In this document: in pieces, positions 42,904 through 51,380 of the stretch
Numbering within the stretch: the stretch's first letter is position 1
Layout of the letters: every line of letters starts with the position of its first letter
Origin: Chitinophagaceae bacterium
GTDB lineage: Bacteria; Bacteroidota; Bacteroidia; Chitinophagales; Chitinophagaceae
Direction: 5' to 3'
Length of the DNA stretch: 54,527 bases
NCBI GenBank assembly: GCA_026415715.1
Contig: JAOAGO010000018.1
Location: 1 to 54,527, forward strand
Notes under the pieces: generated by a model
The model's input: only the letters and a program-made list of their open reading frames with translations
Told to the model about the DNA's origin: nothing
Databases searched by the model: none
Position numbers and translations under genes: made by a program

Positions 42904-45900
42904 TTATTCCACCAATACAAATGCGGCCCAGTGCAGTGCGCTGTATTTTTGTTTTAATTCCTGTTGGGTAAGAAAAAAAGCCTCATCGTCGCTTTTGCCG
43001 TTTAGCCGGTAAGAGTAAAAACGGTTCATTAACTCGGCGGTTTCTTTATCAGGCACTTCCCATAAACTCAACAACATTTTCTTTACTCCGGCCTGTTTGA
43101 ATGCTCTTTGCAGTCCGAATACTCCTTCCCCGCCCCGAATATCTCCAAGGCCGGTTTCACAGGCAGACAATACGGCCAGTTCGGTATTTCTTAAATTGAG
43201 CTGAGAAATTTCATAAGCCGTGAGTATGCCGTCTTCTGCCCCTTCAACGGGCGGCTTGCCGCTCCAGATACGCTGACATCCGGCTAACGCAAGTCCGCTT
43301 CGGAGCAGAGGATTTTCCATTCGTTGAAATACATTTTCTGTGCCTTTGGCAGCTTGCCATTTTTGTTTCTTCGGGGGCGGGAGAAAGAATCCGTGTGTGG
43401 CTACATGAAGAATTTCTGGCGAGTTGCCGCTGAGTAGTTTAAAGTTTTCTTCGCTTGCATTTTTAAGTAAAAATGTACGGGCCGGTATCTTTTTATCCTG
43501 AAACAGCCATTTTATCATTTCGGTTTCCTTTGCCGTGCCGGGCAGAGGCGCCCATCGTGCCCCCCTTTGCCCTCTGAATTGTTTCATCACATTCTGCAGC
43601 GCCAAAGCGGAGTTTGAAATATTCTGCTGAAGAGAATTTTGCTTTGCACGATTTATCATTTCAGCGCTGTCTGAATCAAAAGCGGGATTTCCGAACAGAA
43701 CAATACTACGCGGAAGTCCCGTTTCAGCATTTTTGTTTCGGAAATAAATCTCTCGACAGCTTACATATTGCTTCAGTTTATATTTTTCCATCAAAAGCCT
43801 GTTGCTGTGGGTCGGCAACGCATGAAAAGCCACAGCATACAGCCCCCCTGCCGGCGAGTAACTTATTTTGCGGATTCCGGATAAATATTTTTCCAGCGGT
43901 TCCCACATCAGCCGGTATAATTGTATGCCCGGATGCTCTGCCGACGATTCTTTAACAGTATAATTAGCATAGAGTCGTTGTGCCCTGTGAATAGGTTTGC
44001 GGCCGGCACTGTCCAATATTTTGCGAAGTTGTTTTTCTTCAAACAAAGGAACATAAACGGGAGTTTTCCGGTCGGGTAAAATAATGAATGCGGCATACAG
44101 TATGCTGTCTTTCCAGTTTTTATGAAAAAGCTGAAACCGTACAAATTCCACGGCTGCTTCATCAGGATCCAGCCGGCTTCCAATGTCTTCCAACGTTAGC
44201 TGGTAACGGGCCTGCGCTTTCAGGCTTTCCAACCCCATCTCATTTAATTCCTTTTCTGCAGCTTCTATTTCAGCTTCGGTATTGGCTATGGCTTCTCCGG
44301 TATCATTCTCCGAGTATAGTTTTAAAAGTTTATTTTTCAGTTGAATCCAATGCTGAAATCGCCTTCTGACAGAAGAGTCAGGGCTGTTTTGAAATTGTGA
44401 TAACGCATTACGGAGTTCGCTTAATGTAAAAGATTTGAAGAGCAACTGCTGATTGCAGATAAATTGCAGTACGGAATCGGATAGCGTATTATATAAAGGA
44501 AGGCTCAGTAACATTTCATTCCGGAAGTTCATTTTTTCTATCCAGGCAATGGTTTCTTTTTCTGACATGGCTGCCTGATGAGTTATCTGAAAATCTGCCA
44601 ATGCGGAAGCTGCCGCCATAAGCATTTTTTCGCCTTCACGCTGTTTGCCGTTATGAAAACAAAAGATGCCAAGGTTAAAAAGAGTATTCAGATACGAGGG
44701 ATGCCGCTGCCCTAAAATTTTTTCTTTTATGGCCAATGAAGCGCGGTAAAAGGAATCTGCCAAGGGATACTTTCTTTGCTGTACCATCAGATAACCCAGG
44801 TCATTCAATGTGCCGGCATAATCGGTATGATATTCTCCGAAAATCTTTTTTCGTATCTCAAGCGCCTCCCGATACAGAGATTCGGCCTTTGAAAATTTCA
44901 TCACGGTTTCATATAAGCCTGCGAGATTATTCAGCAGGGAAGCGTAATCGGGATGATGCGTCACTTTATTCAGAACATAGATATCAAGAGCCCTGAGATA
45001 GATTTTTTCCGCTGCTGCAAAATTACCGGCTGTTTCATACAGGCCGGCCAGATTATTCAGGGTTATGGCATATTGCGGATGACGCTCTCCAAACACTTTT
45101 TTTTCTATCTGAAGGCATTCCTTCAGTCGTTTTTCCGCTTTTTCATAACTCCCGGTATTTTTATAAAATAAAGCCAGATTATTTAAAGCACGGGCATAAT
45201 CGGGATGTTCATTACCGACTGTCTTTTTACTGATAGATACGGCCTCACGGTAATATTGTTCTGCCTTTGTAAAATCTGCCAGGTTTTCGTAGAGTCCCCC
45301 CAGGTTGTTCAGCACATTGGCTACCGCAGGATGTTGGCGTCCGGAAGATTTTTCCAGAATTTGCAATGATTGCTGAAATAATTTTTCCGCCTCCTCATAA
45401 TTTTCCAGATGATAATAAATTAATCCTAATGCGTTGATGCATGCCGCGTAATCCGGGTGGCTTTCGCCTTTGAGGGTTTTCAGTAATGACTCTGCCCGGA
45501 CATAACAGTTCAGCGCTTTCTGATAATACCCTGAATTTTTATAAAAACTGCCCAATTGACGCAAGGTTAACACATAATCTTCGTGCAGCTCGCCCTGCGT
45601 TTGTTTTCTGATGCGTAAAACAACTTGATATAAACTATCGGCTTTGTTGTTTTTGTACATTTTTTCATAGGCAAGAGCCAGGAAATTCAGAATATCCGCA
45701 TATGCTGCATGTTGTTCTCCGATAGCGTTTCTTATTTTTCCCGAAACGTTTTCATAGAGTACAGCGGCATTTTCATAGCGTGCAGCCTTCTGATATAATC
45801 CCGCCAGCAGAAGAGCATGGCTCAGGTATGCATTACTTTCTTCGCCCTGCTCATCAATAACTGCCTTAATGCCCTTCTCCCCGAAATCAATAGCTGCTGA

Positions 45901-46014
45901 AATCTTATTCTGATTCATATAATACAACATGCTGTCATACATTTTACTCCATATCTGTGAATCGGCGGATTTAAAAATGAAAAAGAAAGAAAAAAGCAAA
46001 AAATAAAATTTCAT
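42904..46014 (-). CDS. Exported TPR-CHAT protein (caspase-like peptidase)
   Basis: 1036 aa. A signal peptide (MKFYFLLFSFFFIFKSADSQ) sends it out of the cytoplasm. Residues 40-480 carry about ten 42-residue TPR_10/12-type repeats, for example HPDYARALNNLALFYKNTGS and HPQYAITLNNLAGLYETAGN. After a helical linker, the C-terminal CHAT domain (from about 700) has the catalytic dyad His874 in ILHVATHGFF and Cys952 in LSACETGLGD, plus GGEGVFGLQRAFKQAGVKKM. CHAT domains are caspase-like cysteine peptidases. This one is exported and not linked to CRISPR genes, unlike Craspase. Substrate unknown; it is monocistronic. Confidence 0.9.
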   Translation of the reverse strand: MKFYFLLFSFFFIFKSADSQIWSKMYDSMLYYMNQNKISAAIDFGEKGIKAVIDEQGEESNAYLSHALLLAGLYQKAARYENAAVLYENVSGKIRNAIGEQHAAYADILNFLALAYEKMYKNNKADSLYQVVLRIRKQTQGELHEDYVLTLRQLGSFYKNSGYYQKALNCYVRAESLLKTLKGESHPDYAACINALGLIYYHLENYEEAEKLFQQSLQILEKSSGRQHPAVANVLNNLGGLYENLADFTKAEQYYREAVSISKKTVGNEHPDYARALNNLALFYKNTGSYEKAEKRLKECLQIEKKVFGERHPQYAITLNNLAGLYETAGNFAAAEKIYLRALDIYVLNKVTHHPDYASLLNNLAGLYETVMKFSKAESLYREALEIRKKIFGEYHTDYAGTLNDLGYLMVQQRKYPLADSFYRASLAIKEKILGQRHPSYLNTLFNLGIFCFHNGKQREGEKMLMAAASALADFQITHQAAMSEKETIAWIEKMNFRNEMLLSLPLYNTLSDSVLQFICNQQLLFKSFTLSELRNALSQFQNSPDSSVRRRFQHWIQLKNKLLKLYSENDTGEAIANTEAEIEAAEKELNEMGLESLKAQARYQLTLEDIGSRLDPDEAAVEFVRFQLFHKNWKDSILYAAFIILPDRKTPVYVPLFEEKQLRKILDSAGRKPIHRAQRLYANYTVKESSAEHPGIQLYRLMWEPLEKYLSGIRKISYSPAGGLYAVAFHALPTHSNRLLMEKYKLKQYVSCREIYFRNKNAETGLPRSIVLFGNPAFDSDSAEMINRAKQNSLQQNISNSALALQNVMKQFRGQRGARWAPLPGTAKETEMIKWLFQDKKIPARTFLLKNASEENFKLLSGNSPEILHVATHGFFLPPPKKQKWQAAKGTENVFQRMENPLLRSGLALAGCQRIWSGKPPVEGAEDGILTAYEISQLNLRNTELAVLSACETGLGDIRGGEGVFGLQRAFKQAGVKKMLLSLWEVPDKETAELMNRFYSYRLNGKSDDEAFFLTQQELKQKYSALHWAAFVLVE

Positions 46015-46202
46015 AACCAGTAAAAATGTTGGATCACTCAGAATTCAATACCGGAGTTTTTGACTATGTAAGGTAACCGATTCCGGTATATTCACAATAC
46101 CCGATAGCACGGATAAAAAGTCATTTATTTGTTAAAATTTTCCGGAACGAACAATCAATTCTGTTTTTAATTTTTTTAAAGCTTTCGGTATACTTAACTT
46201 TC

Positions 46203-46216
46203 GTTCGCAAGCGAAC
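46203..46216. promoter_or_regulatory. Small dyad upstream of the PCD-CtlX operon
   Basis: GTTCGC-AA-GCGAAC forms 6-base perfect arms about 80 bases upstream of the PCD gene. A related CGAACAAT element occurs 50-60 bases earlier (about 46147). TAACTTTC just ahead, one base from TAnnTTTG, might be the -7 box. Operator function is only suggested by symmetry and position. Confidence 0.3.
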
Positions 46217-46294
46217 AATTCCTGTATCCGTACATTTTATATAAAAGGAAAACCGTTTAACTGAATTTTTCTGTTACTCCAAAAATTATAAAAA

Positions 46295-46528
46295 ATGTGG
46301 GAAGAAAAAGACAACACGCTGTACAAAAAATTTGTTTTTAACGATTTCAGCGAAGCATTTGCCTTTATGACCCGGGTGGCGCTCGAAGCCGAAAAAATGA
46401 ATCATCATCCCTGGTGGTGCAATGTGTGGAATACCGTTGAAATACGGCTCAGCACGCATGATGCGGGAAATATGGTTACTGAAAAAGATCGTAAACTGGC
46501 TGAACGAATTGACAAATTGTTGGGATAA
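46295..46528 (+). CDS. 4a-hydroxytetrahydrobiopterin dehydratase (PCD/DCoH-like)
   Basis: 77 aa, a short form seen in Bacteroidota (usual family length 90-115). The conserved block is [20 protein letters not shown] followed by RLSTHDAGN and [12 protein letters not shown]. The His pair in NHHP and the His of STHDAG match the catalytic residues. PCD dehydrates 4a-hydroxytetrahydrobiopterin formed by aromatic amino-acid hydroxylases, recycling the cofactor. No hydroxylase gene is in the window. The citrulline hydrolase gene starts six bases after its stop, so the two are co-transcribed. Confidence 0.88.
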   Translation: MWEEKDNTLYKKFVFNDFSEAFAFMTRVALEAEKMNHHPWWCNVWNTVEIRLSTHDAGNMVTEKDRKLAERIDKLLG

Positions 46529-46534
46529 CACAGA

Positions 46535-47458
46535 ATGGCTGTGGCATCCGCCATACTGATGATCCGGCCGGCGGCGTTTGGATTTAACGAACAAACGGCG
46601 CGGGATAATTTTTTTCAGCAAAGAACCGAACTGTCCTGTCTTGACATTCATCGGTTGGCCCTTAGCGAATTTGATAACATGGTAAACACGCTGAGGGAAA
46701 AAGACATTACCGTTAAGGTGGTGGAAGACACCCCCACCCCCGTAAAGCCCGATGCCGTTTTTGTAAATAACTGGTTAGTTACTTCGCCGGAAGGAAAAGT
46801 ATTTGTTTTTCCCATGTATGCCGCCAACCGAAGGCCAGAAAAAAGAAAAGAAATTCTGGATTGGTTAAAAACAGAATATCAGGTTGCAGAGGTGCAGGAT
46901 TGGAGCCATTATGAAGCTGAAGGCCGCTTTCTGGAAGGTACGGGCAGCCTGGTAATTGATCATGACCAGAAAATTATCTATGCCGGTGTGTCGCAAAGAA
47001 CCAGTCCCGTAATGGTAGAAAAATTTGCAACAGCCAACGGATATCATGCTTTTCTTTTTTTAGCCACGGATGAAGCGGGGCGGCCAGTATATCATACCAA
47101 TGTGGTCATGATGCGGGGTACCGGTTATTGTATTTTGTGTACGGAAGCTATTGAAGAGGAATGGGACCTGATTGCTCTTCGCCAACTGCTCGAATCCACA
47201 GGCCATGAAATCATTCCTGTAACCCGTGCACAAATGCATGCATTTGCCGCTAATCTGATTGAAGTAAAAAATACAGGGGGCGACCACTTTATTTTGCTAA
47301 GCCAGTCTGCCTGGAAAGTGCTGGAAGAGCATCAGAAAGCCCGACTGGAAAAGTACGCACCTCTTTTACCGATTCCCGTTGATACGATTGAAAAAGCCGG
47401 CGGCGGCAGCGTACGTTGTATGATAGCCGAAATTTTTTTGCAACCGAAAAATTCATGA
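46535..47458 (+). CDS. ctlX: Amidinotransferase-fold hydrolase, CtlX-like (citrulline utilisation)
   Basis: 307 aa. The amidinotransferase/deiminase pentein fold is shown by SAILMIRPAAFGFNEQTARD, KPDAVFVNNWLVTSPEGKVF, GRFLEGTGSLVIDH, YHTNVVMMRGTGYCILC and the terminal catalytic cysteine (Cys295) in GGSVRCMIAEIFL. RPxxFGFNxQTAxxNxFQ is characteristic of the CtlX group, described as citrulline-hydrolysing enzymes in Francisella. Acts on citrulline or a guanidino compound in the cytoplasm; the substrate here is inferred. It follows PCD by 6 bases. Confidence 0.85.
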   Translation: MAVASAILMIRPAAFGFNEQTARDNFFQQRTELSCLDIHRLALSEFDNMVNTLREKDITVKVVEDTPTPVKPDAVFVNNWLVTSPEGKVFVFPMYAANRRPEKRKEILDWLKTEYQVAEVQDWSHYEAEGRFLEGTGSLVIDHDQKIIYAGVSQRTSPVMVEKFATANGYHAFLFLATDEAGRPVYHTNVVMMRGTGYCILCTEAIEEEWDLIALRQLLESTGHEIIPVTRAQMHAFAANLIEVKNTGGDHFILLSQSAWKVLEEHQKARLEKYAPLLPIPVDTIEKAGGGSVRCMIAEIFLQPKNS

Positions 47459-47700
47459 AAACTGCAGGAACGTTGTGCTTATCAGCTCGGTAAAAAATTT
47501 TTCCAAGGTAATTCGGAAAATAAAATATATACCGCCGGATTCATTTTTCCGTTCTTTCATCTGAAAGAATTTTTTGCTTTCACTCGCCTGAAATGTAAGT
47601 ATAAGCAGACGCTCAGGATAAAAATTATTGAATAACGATAAAATTTGTATGTTCATCAAATTGCTGCTCAAAAAACAACAAAGCTTCGGCCGGTTTTGTG

Positions 47701-48738
47701 TTATAATACTTGAATGGTTTTATCTTTTTTTGAAGTCATTTTCCCGATCACAAAACAAGCTTTACCAATTATCTTTTCAACAGATTCAATCCCTTCTTCG
47801 GCAACGCTGATCAGCAGTCCGCCGTTGGTTTGCGGATCGGGCAGCAGAAGAAAGGCTTCGGCCACATGTATCCCCGGGCGAATTGAAACCAAAGGCGCAT
47901 AACTGCTCCAGTTTCGTGGGGTGGCATCGGGATACATTTTTTGCGCCAAATATTCTTTCACCCCTTCGGCAACCGGAATGTTATCATAATAAAGAAGAGC
48001 GGTGAGTCCGCTGCCTTCTGCCATTTCCACCAAATGGCCTAACAGACCGAAACCGGTTACATCTGTCATCGCGTGCACATGTTCTGACTTTCCCAGCGCT
48101 TCTCCTTCCCGATTCAGTTGCGTCATCAGCGAGATCATCGTTTTCTGATGCGCTTTACTGATGGCGCCCCTTTTGGCGGCAGAAGATAAAATACCCGTTC
48201 CGATCGGTTTGGTTAATATCAAAACATCGCCTTCCCTGGCGGTATTGTTTTTTTTAATATGGTTTATACCGGCCTGCCCGGTAACGGCCAAACCAAAAAG
48301 AGGTTCAGCGGTATCTACACTATGTCCGCCGGCCAGGGGTATGCCGGCTTGTTCACAAACCGTTCTGGCACCTTCCAGTACGGCCTGTGCCGGTTGAAGC
48401 GGTAATCGTTCAACAGGCCAACCGAGAATAGCTAATGCCATTAACGGAGTGCCTCCCATGGCATATACATCGCTTAAGGCGTTGGCCGCTGCAATTCGTC
48501 CGAAATCAAAAGGATCATCCGTAACGGGGGTAAAAAAATCCGTAGTACTGATCAGCGCGGTACCGTTACCCAGGTCATATACGGCGGCATCGTCTTTGCT
48601 GCTGTTACCCACCAGTAACTTTTCATAAAAAGGTTCTTTCAGATTGCTTTTAAGAATTTCTTCCAGCTGCCGGGGCGAAATTTTACATCCGCAGCCTGCG
48701 CCGCGGGCATATTGCATAAGCGAAACCGATGTTGTCAT
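47701..48738 (-). CDS. selD: Selenide, water dikinase (selenophosphate synthetase)
   Basis: 345 aa, equal to E. coli SelD (347). The N-terminal active loop YARGAGCGCKISP (10-22) has Cys16 where many enzymes carry selenocysteine, so no Sec decoding is needed, and Lys19 follows. Downstream STTDFFTPVTDDPFDFGRIA, AANALSDVYAMGGTPLMALA, GGHSVD and MTDVTGFGLLGHLVEMA are SelD motifs. It makes selenophosphate from selenide and ATP. In this window its likely consumer is MnmH, encoded upstream on the same strand. It starts 10 bases after the interrupted secreted-protein gene. Confidence 0.96.
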   Translation of the reverse strand: MTTSVSLMQYARGAGCGCKISPRQLEEILKSNLKEPFYEKLLVGNSSKDDAAVYDLGNGTALISTTDFFTPVTDDPFDFGRIAAANALSDVYAMGGTPLMALAILGWPVERLPLQPAQAVLEGARTVCEQAGIPLAGGHSVDTAEPLFGLAVTGQAGINHIKKNNTAREGDVLILTKPIGTGILSSAAKRGAISKAHQKTMISLMTQLNREGEALGKSEHVHAMTDVTGFGLLGHLVEMAEGSGLTALLYYDNIPVAEGVKEYLAQKMYPDATPRNWSSYAPLVSIRPGIHVAEAFLLLPDPQTNGGLLISVAEEGIESVEKIIGKACFVIGKMTSKKDKTIQVL

Positions 48739-48748
48739 GACAAGAAAA

Positions 48749-50230
48749 TTAAAAACCGATATAAAAATAGAGAGGAAAGAAATCAGGAGCTATTTCTATT
48801 TTTCTTCTGAACAGTACGCCTGCATTTTTTTTCATATCGGCGCTGAAACGAATATGGTAAATCTGTTCTCCGTCATAAACCACCAAAAGGCCGGTATTGG
48901 GTGGATAAAGGCCCAGATTTTCAGCATACATTACCAACGAAAATACATCGTGAACCCCTGGCGCCGGATAAATCGTTTTTCGGAAGGCTTTTGTCTTCAG
49001 TCCCTTCCGGGAAATAATCTGCTCGCCGTTCAAAAAAATGCTGACGGAATCTCCATCCACTTCGCCGTTATCGTATAAGGCCAGAATCAAACTGTCTGAC
49101 TCAAACTCTATGATTTGGGAAAATTCGGATTTCCGGCCCGACAGCGAATCGGCAGTCTTCAATACCTGCTCCGGAATATCGGCTTATCCTGAGGGTTGCG
49201 GTGTTTTAGAAACCATGGCGGACAAACCGGTATTTTGGATGGGCGGAGTAATACCGAAATTTTTCTGGCCATCATTTGCTTTTGAAGTCTGCGAAACGGC
49301 TTCTTTATTTTTCAGATTTGTATGATCGGAGACAGGTTTTATTGCCGAAGAACGATTTGTGAGGTTTTCCCCACTTTTCTTTTCAGCAGAAGTTCTTGCA
49401 GGACTTCTGTTGCCGGTGAAAGATTCCGTATTTACCGTAGCAGAATTTTGACGTGTGGCCGTATTTACAACTGATGTATTCTCATAAGCCGGCGTTTCGT
49501 TTTTCTTAAATTTTTCAGCGTTCCCGGGTACCGGATGGCCGGTTTTTTCGACATCCTTTTCTTTCGGCGCATTTTGTGCAAGGCCATGATCAAACTCTTT
49601 TAATGGCGGCAGTTGCGGAGGGCCTGCCTTTAAAGTTTCTGTATGGTTGTCAATTGTTTTATATTCCGTTTTTATAGACTGTGGACGGGCTAAAGTAATG
49701 ACCGGAATTTCGGAATGGATTTCTTTTAAAAAAGGAATGTCCTGTACTAATCGTAATTCCTGTAAGTGAGAAACTAATTTTGACCGGTCTGGGTATTCTT
49801 CGGGCGATAAATCCGTTTTACCTGTCAGGGAATAATACTTTTTTGTGGCATTGGTTTTCCAGTTTCCGCTCATGTACCAGGCGCTGTCGGGGCTGTTTCT
49901 TTTAAAGGTGATGGTTACTTTTACCCCTTTATCCAGTTTTTCAAAAAAATTACAAGTGATAATTTCCTCATCTTTTACTTCGCAGAGATTCCCTTTGATT
50001 TCGCCCTTTACCCGTTTTACAATGTAATACAGGGTATCATTTACAATAAACTCATTGCGTGAATACCCACGCACTTTTCCTTTGTATTCCGTCAGGATTA
50101 ATTCAAAAAGCTGATCTTTTCTCAGGGTGTTGCTGTCATGCGTCAATGTGCCGGTCCAAATACCTGTAAGCGTTTGGGCAAAACAGAATGAAGAGCAAAG
50201 CATGACAGCGCTAAGCAGGCATAAAGGCAT
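48749..50230 (-). pseudogene. Exported protein gene split by an in-frame TAA
   Basis: A single reading frame from ATG 50230 to the stop at 48749, broken only by TAA at 49186-49184. Before it: signal peptide (MPLCLLSAVMLCSSFCFAQ), a lipocalin-like domain (GIWTGTLTHDSNTLRKDQLF, then GNWKTNATKKYYSLTG), and a Thr/Ser/Asn/Lys-rich linker. After it: DSLILALYDNGEVDGDSVSI and PPNTGLLVVYDGEQIYHIRF, a C-terminal domain common in exported Bacteroidota proteins. The second part has no signal peptide and no ATG until well inside; the first alternative initiator is a TTG 7 codons after the stop. The TAA thus looks like a nonsense mutation (or recoding or error). The ATG overlaps the mnmH end by 20 bases; the frame opens further upstream. 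Confidence 0.75.
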
Positions 50231-51317
50231 TTTTTTCGTTAGCTTTCTGAAGCAGGGGTTCAACATTTTCAACTGATACGGAATGGCAGGGTACATAATG
50301 TAATAACGAATCTAATTGTTTTCGATTGTGTAAGCCTTTTAAATAATATTTGTCGTAATAGTTCAGTAAAATCCGGAAACATTCCGGAATATTCCCCTGT
50401 TGCAGCAACTCTACAGCCAGTTGGGCATTCTGGCCGCCGAGTTTTTCGCGAATTCTGCCGATGGCATCGGCCAATCTTTGCTTATCCAGCTTGCCGTATT
50501 CTTCGCATATATGTTTCAGCCGTTCTTCAAAAGCAATCTGGAGAAAAAAAACCGGGGAGTTACGCATGGTATTCCAAAAATCATTCGGAATATTCACGTG
50601 ACCGATGCGTTGGGATTCATCTTCGAGCCAGATGGGTTTTTTTTGTGTTTCAGCCTGAGGATACAGGCTGCGAAGTTCCATAGCCAGCAGGTTTTCAAAC
50701 ATTTCCTGTGTAGGTTGTTCGGGCATTCCGATATTTCCAAAAGCCGAACCTTTATGGCTGGCTAATTTTTCGAGATCAATTACAAACTCGCCTTTCTGTT
50801 TCAGCGCATAAAGCAATTCTGTTTTGCCGGAACCCGTAAAACCACCCAGTATATTGAGCCGGTATGATTGCTTAAAAATATCCAGTACGTAGCGCCGGAA
50901 AGATTTGTATCCGCCAATCAGGGTATAAATTTTAAAACCGTAAAGATCCAGCAGCCAGGCGATAGCGGCGCTTCGCATGCCACCGCGCCAGCAATACAAC
51001 AACAATGTATGGCGGGAAGGCGTGCAGTCTCCTCTGGCTTTGTCATTACTGTTTTTGAACATCCATTCTTCTGCCTGTTCCACTATGTGAATCATTTTCG
51101 GCCCGAAAAATTCGAGCCCTTTTTTTATTGCTACTTCCCGACTGATTTGTTTGTAAAGGGTGCCTACTTCTTTTCTTTCCTCATCGCTGAAAAGAGGTAA
51201 TGAAAATGCTCCGGGTATGTGGGCATGCCGGTATTCAGAGGGGCTGCGCACATCAGCCACCGGGTGGTTTTTAGCAAGTTCCAGAAAGGTTTCAATATGA
51301 ATTATTTCTATGGCCAT
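50211..51317 (-). CDS. mnmH: tRNA 2-selenouridine synthase
   Basis: 368 aa, equal to E. coli MnmH/SelU (364). The N-terminal rhodanese domain has DVRSPSEYRHAHIPGAFSLP and the catalytic Cys109 in LLLYCWRGGMRSAA. A P-loop domain follows, with Walker A GGFTGSGKT (158-166), binding tRNA or prenyl diphosphate. It replaces 2-thiouridine by 2-selenouridine at the wobble position of Lys, Glu and Gln tRNAs using selenophosphate. selD lies downstream on the same strand, separated by the interrupted secreted-protein gene. Confidence 0.94.
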   Translation of the reverse strand: MAIEIIHIETFLELAKNHPVADVRSPSEYRHAHIPGAFSLPLFSDEERKEVGTLYKQISREVAIKKGLEFFGPKMIHIVEQAEEWMFKNSNDKARGDCTPSRHTLLLYCWRGGMRSAAIAWLLDLYGFKIYTLIGGYKSFRRYVLDIFKQSYRLNILGGFTGSGKTELLYALKQKGEFVIDLEKLASHKGSAFGNIGMPEQPTQEMFENLLAMELRSLYPQAETQKKPIWLEDESQRIGHVNIPNDFWNTMRNSPVFFLQIAFEERLKHICEEYGKLDKQRLADAIGRIREKLGGQNAQLAVELLQQGNIPECFRILLNYYDKYYLKGLHNRKQLDSLLHYVPCHSVSVENVEPLLQKANEKNAFMPA

Positions 51318-51380
51318 AATGAAAAAGCTACCGAAGGGAATTGTCAGTAGCTCTTTTTCATTTCAGCAAACAGGGCTTCA

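Noticed and set aside
45000-45900. DNA tandem repeat in the CHAT gene
   Set aside because: The ~126-base periodicity reflects the 42-residue TPR units of the protein; the DNA copies are diverged.
42904-46014. CRISPR-associated TPR-CHAT (Craspase)
   Set aside because: The protein has a signal peptide, and no cas gene or repeat array is in the window.
47453-47671. 72-residue frame in the gap after ctlX
   Set aside because: Low-complexity composition, no promoter or motif; it lies in a normal intergenic gap between convergent genes.
49184-49186. Selenocysteine insertion at the stop between the two halves of the secreted protein gene
   Set aside because: The codon is TAA, not TGA, and no SECIS-like hairpin is seen directly after it.
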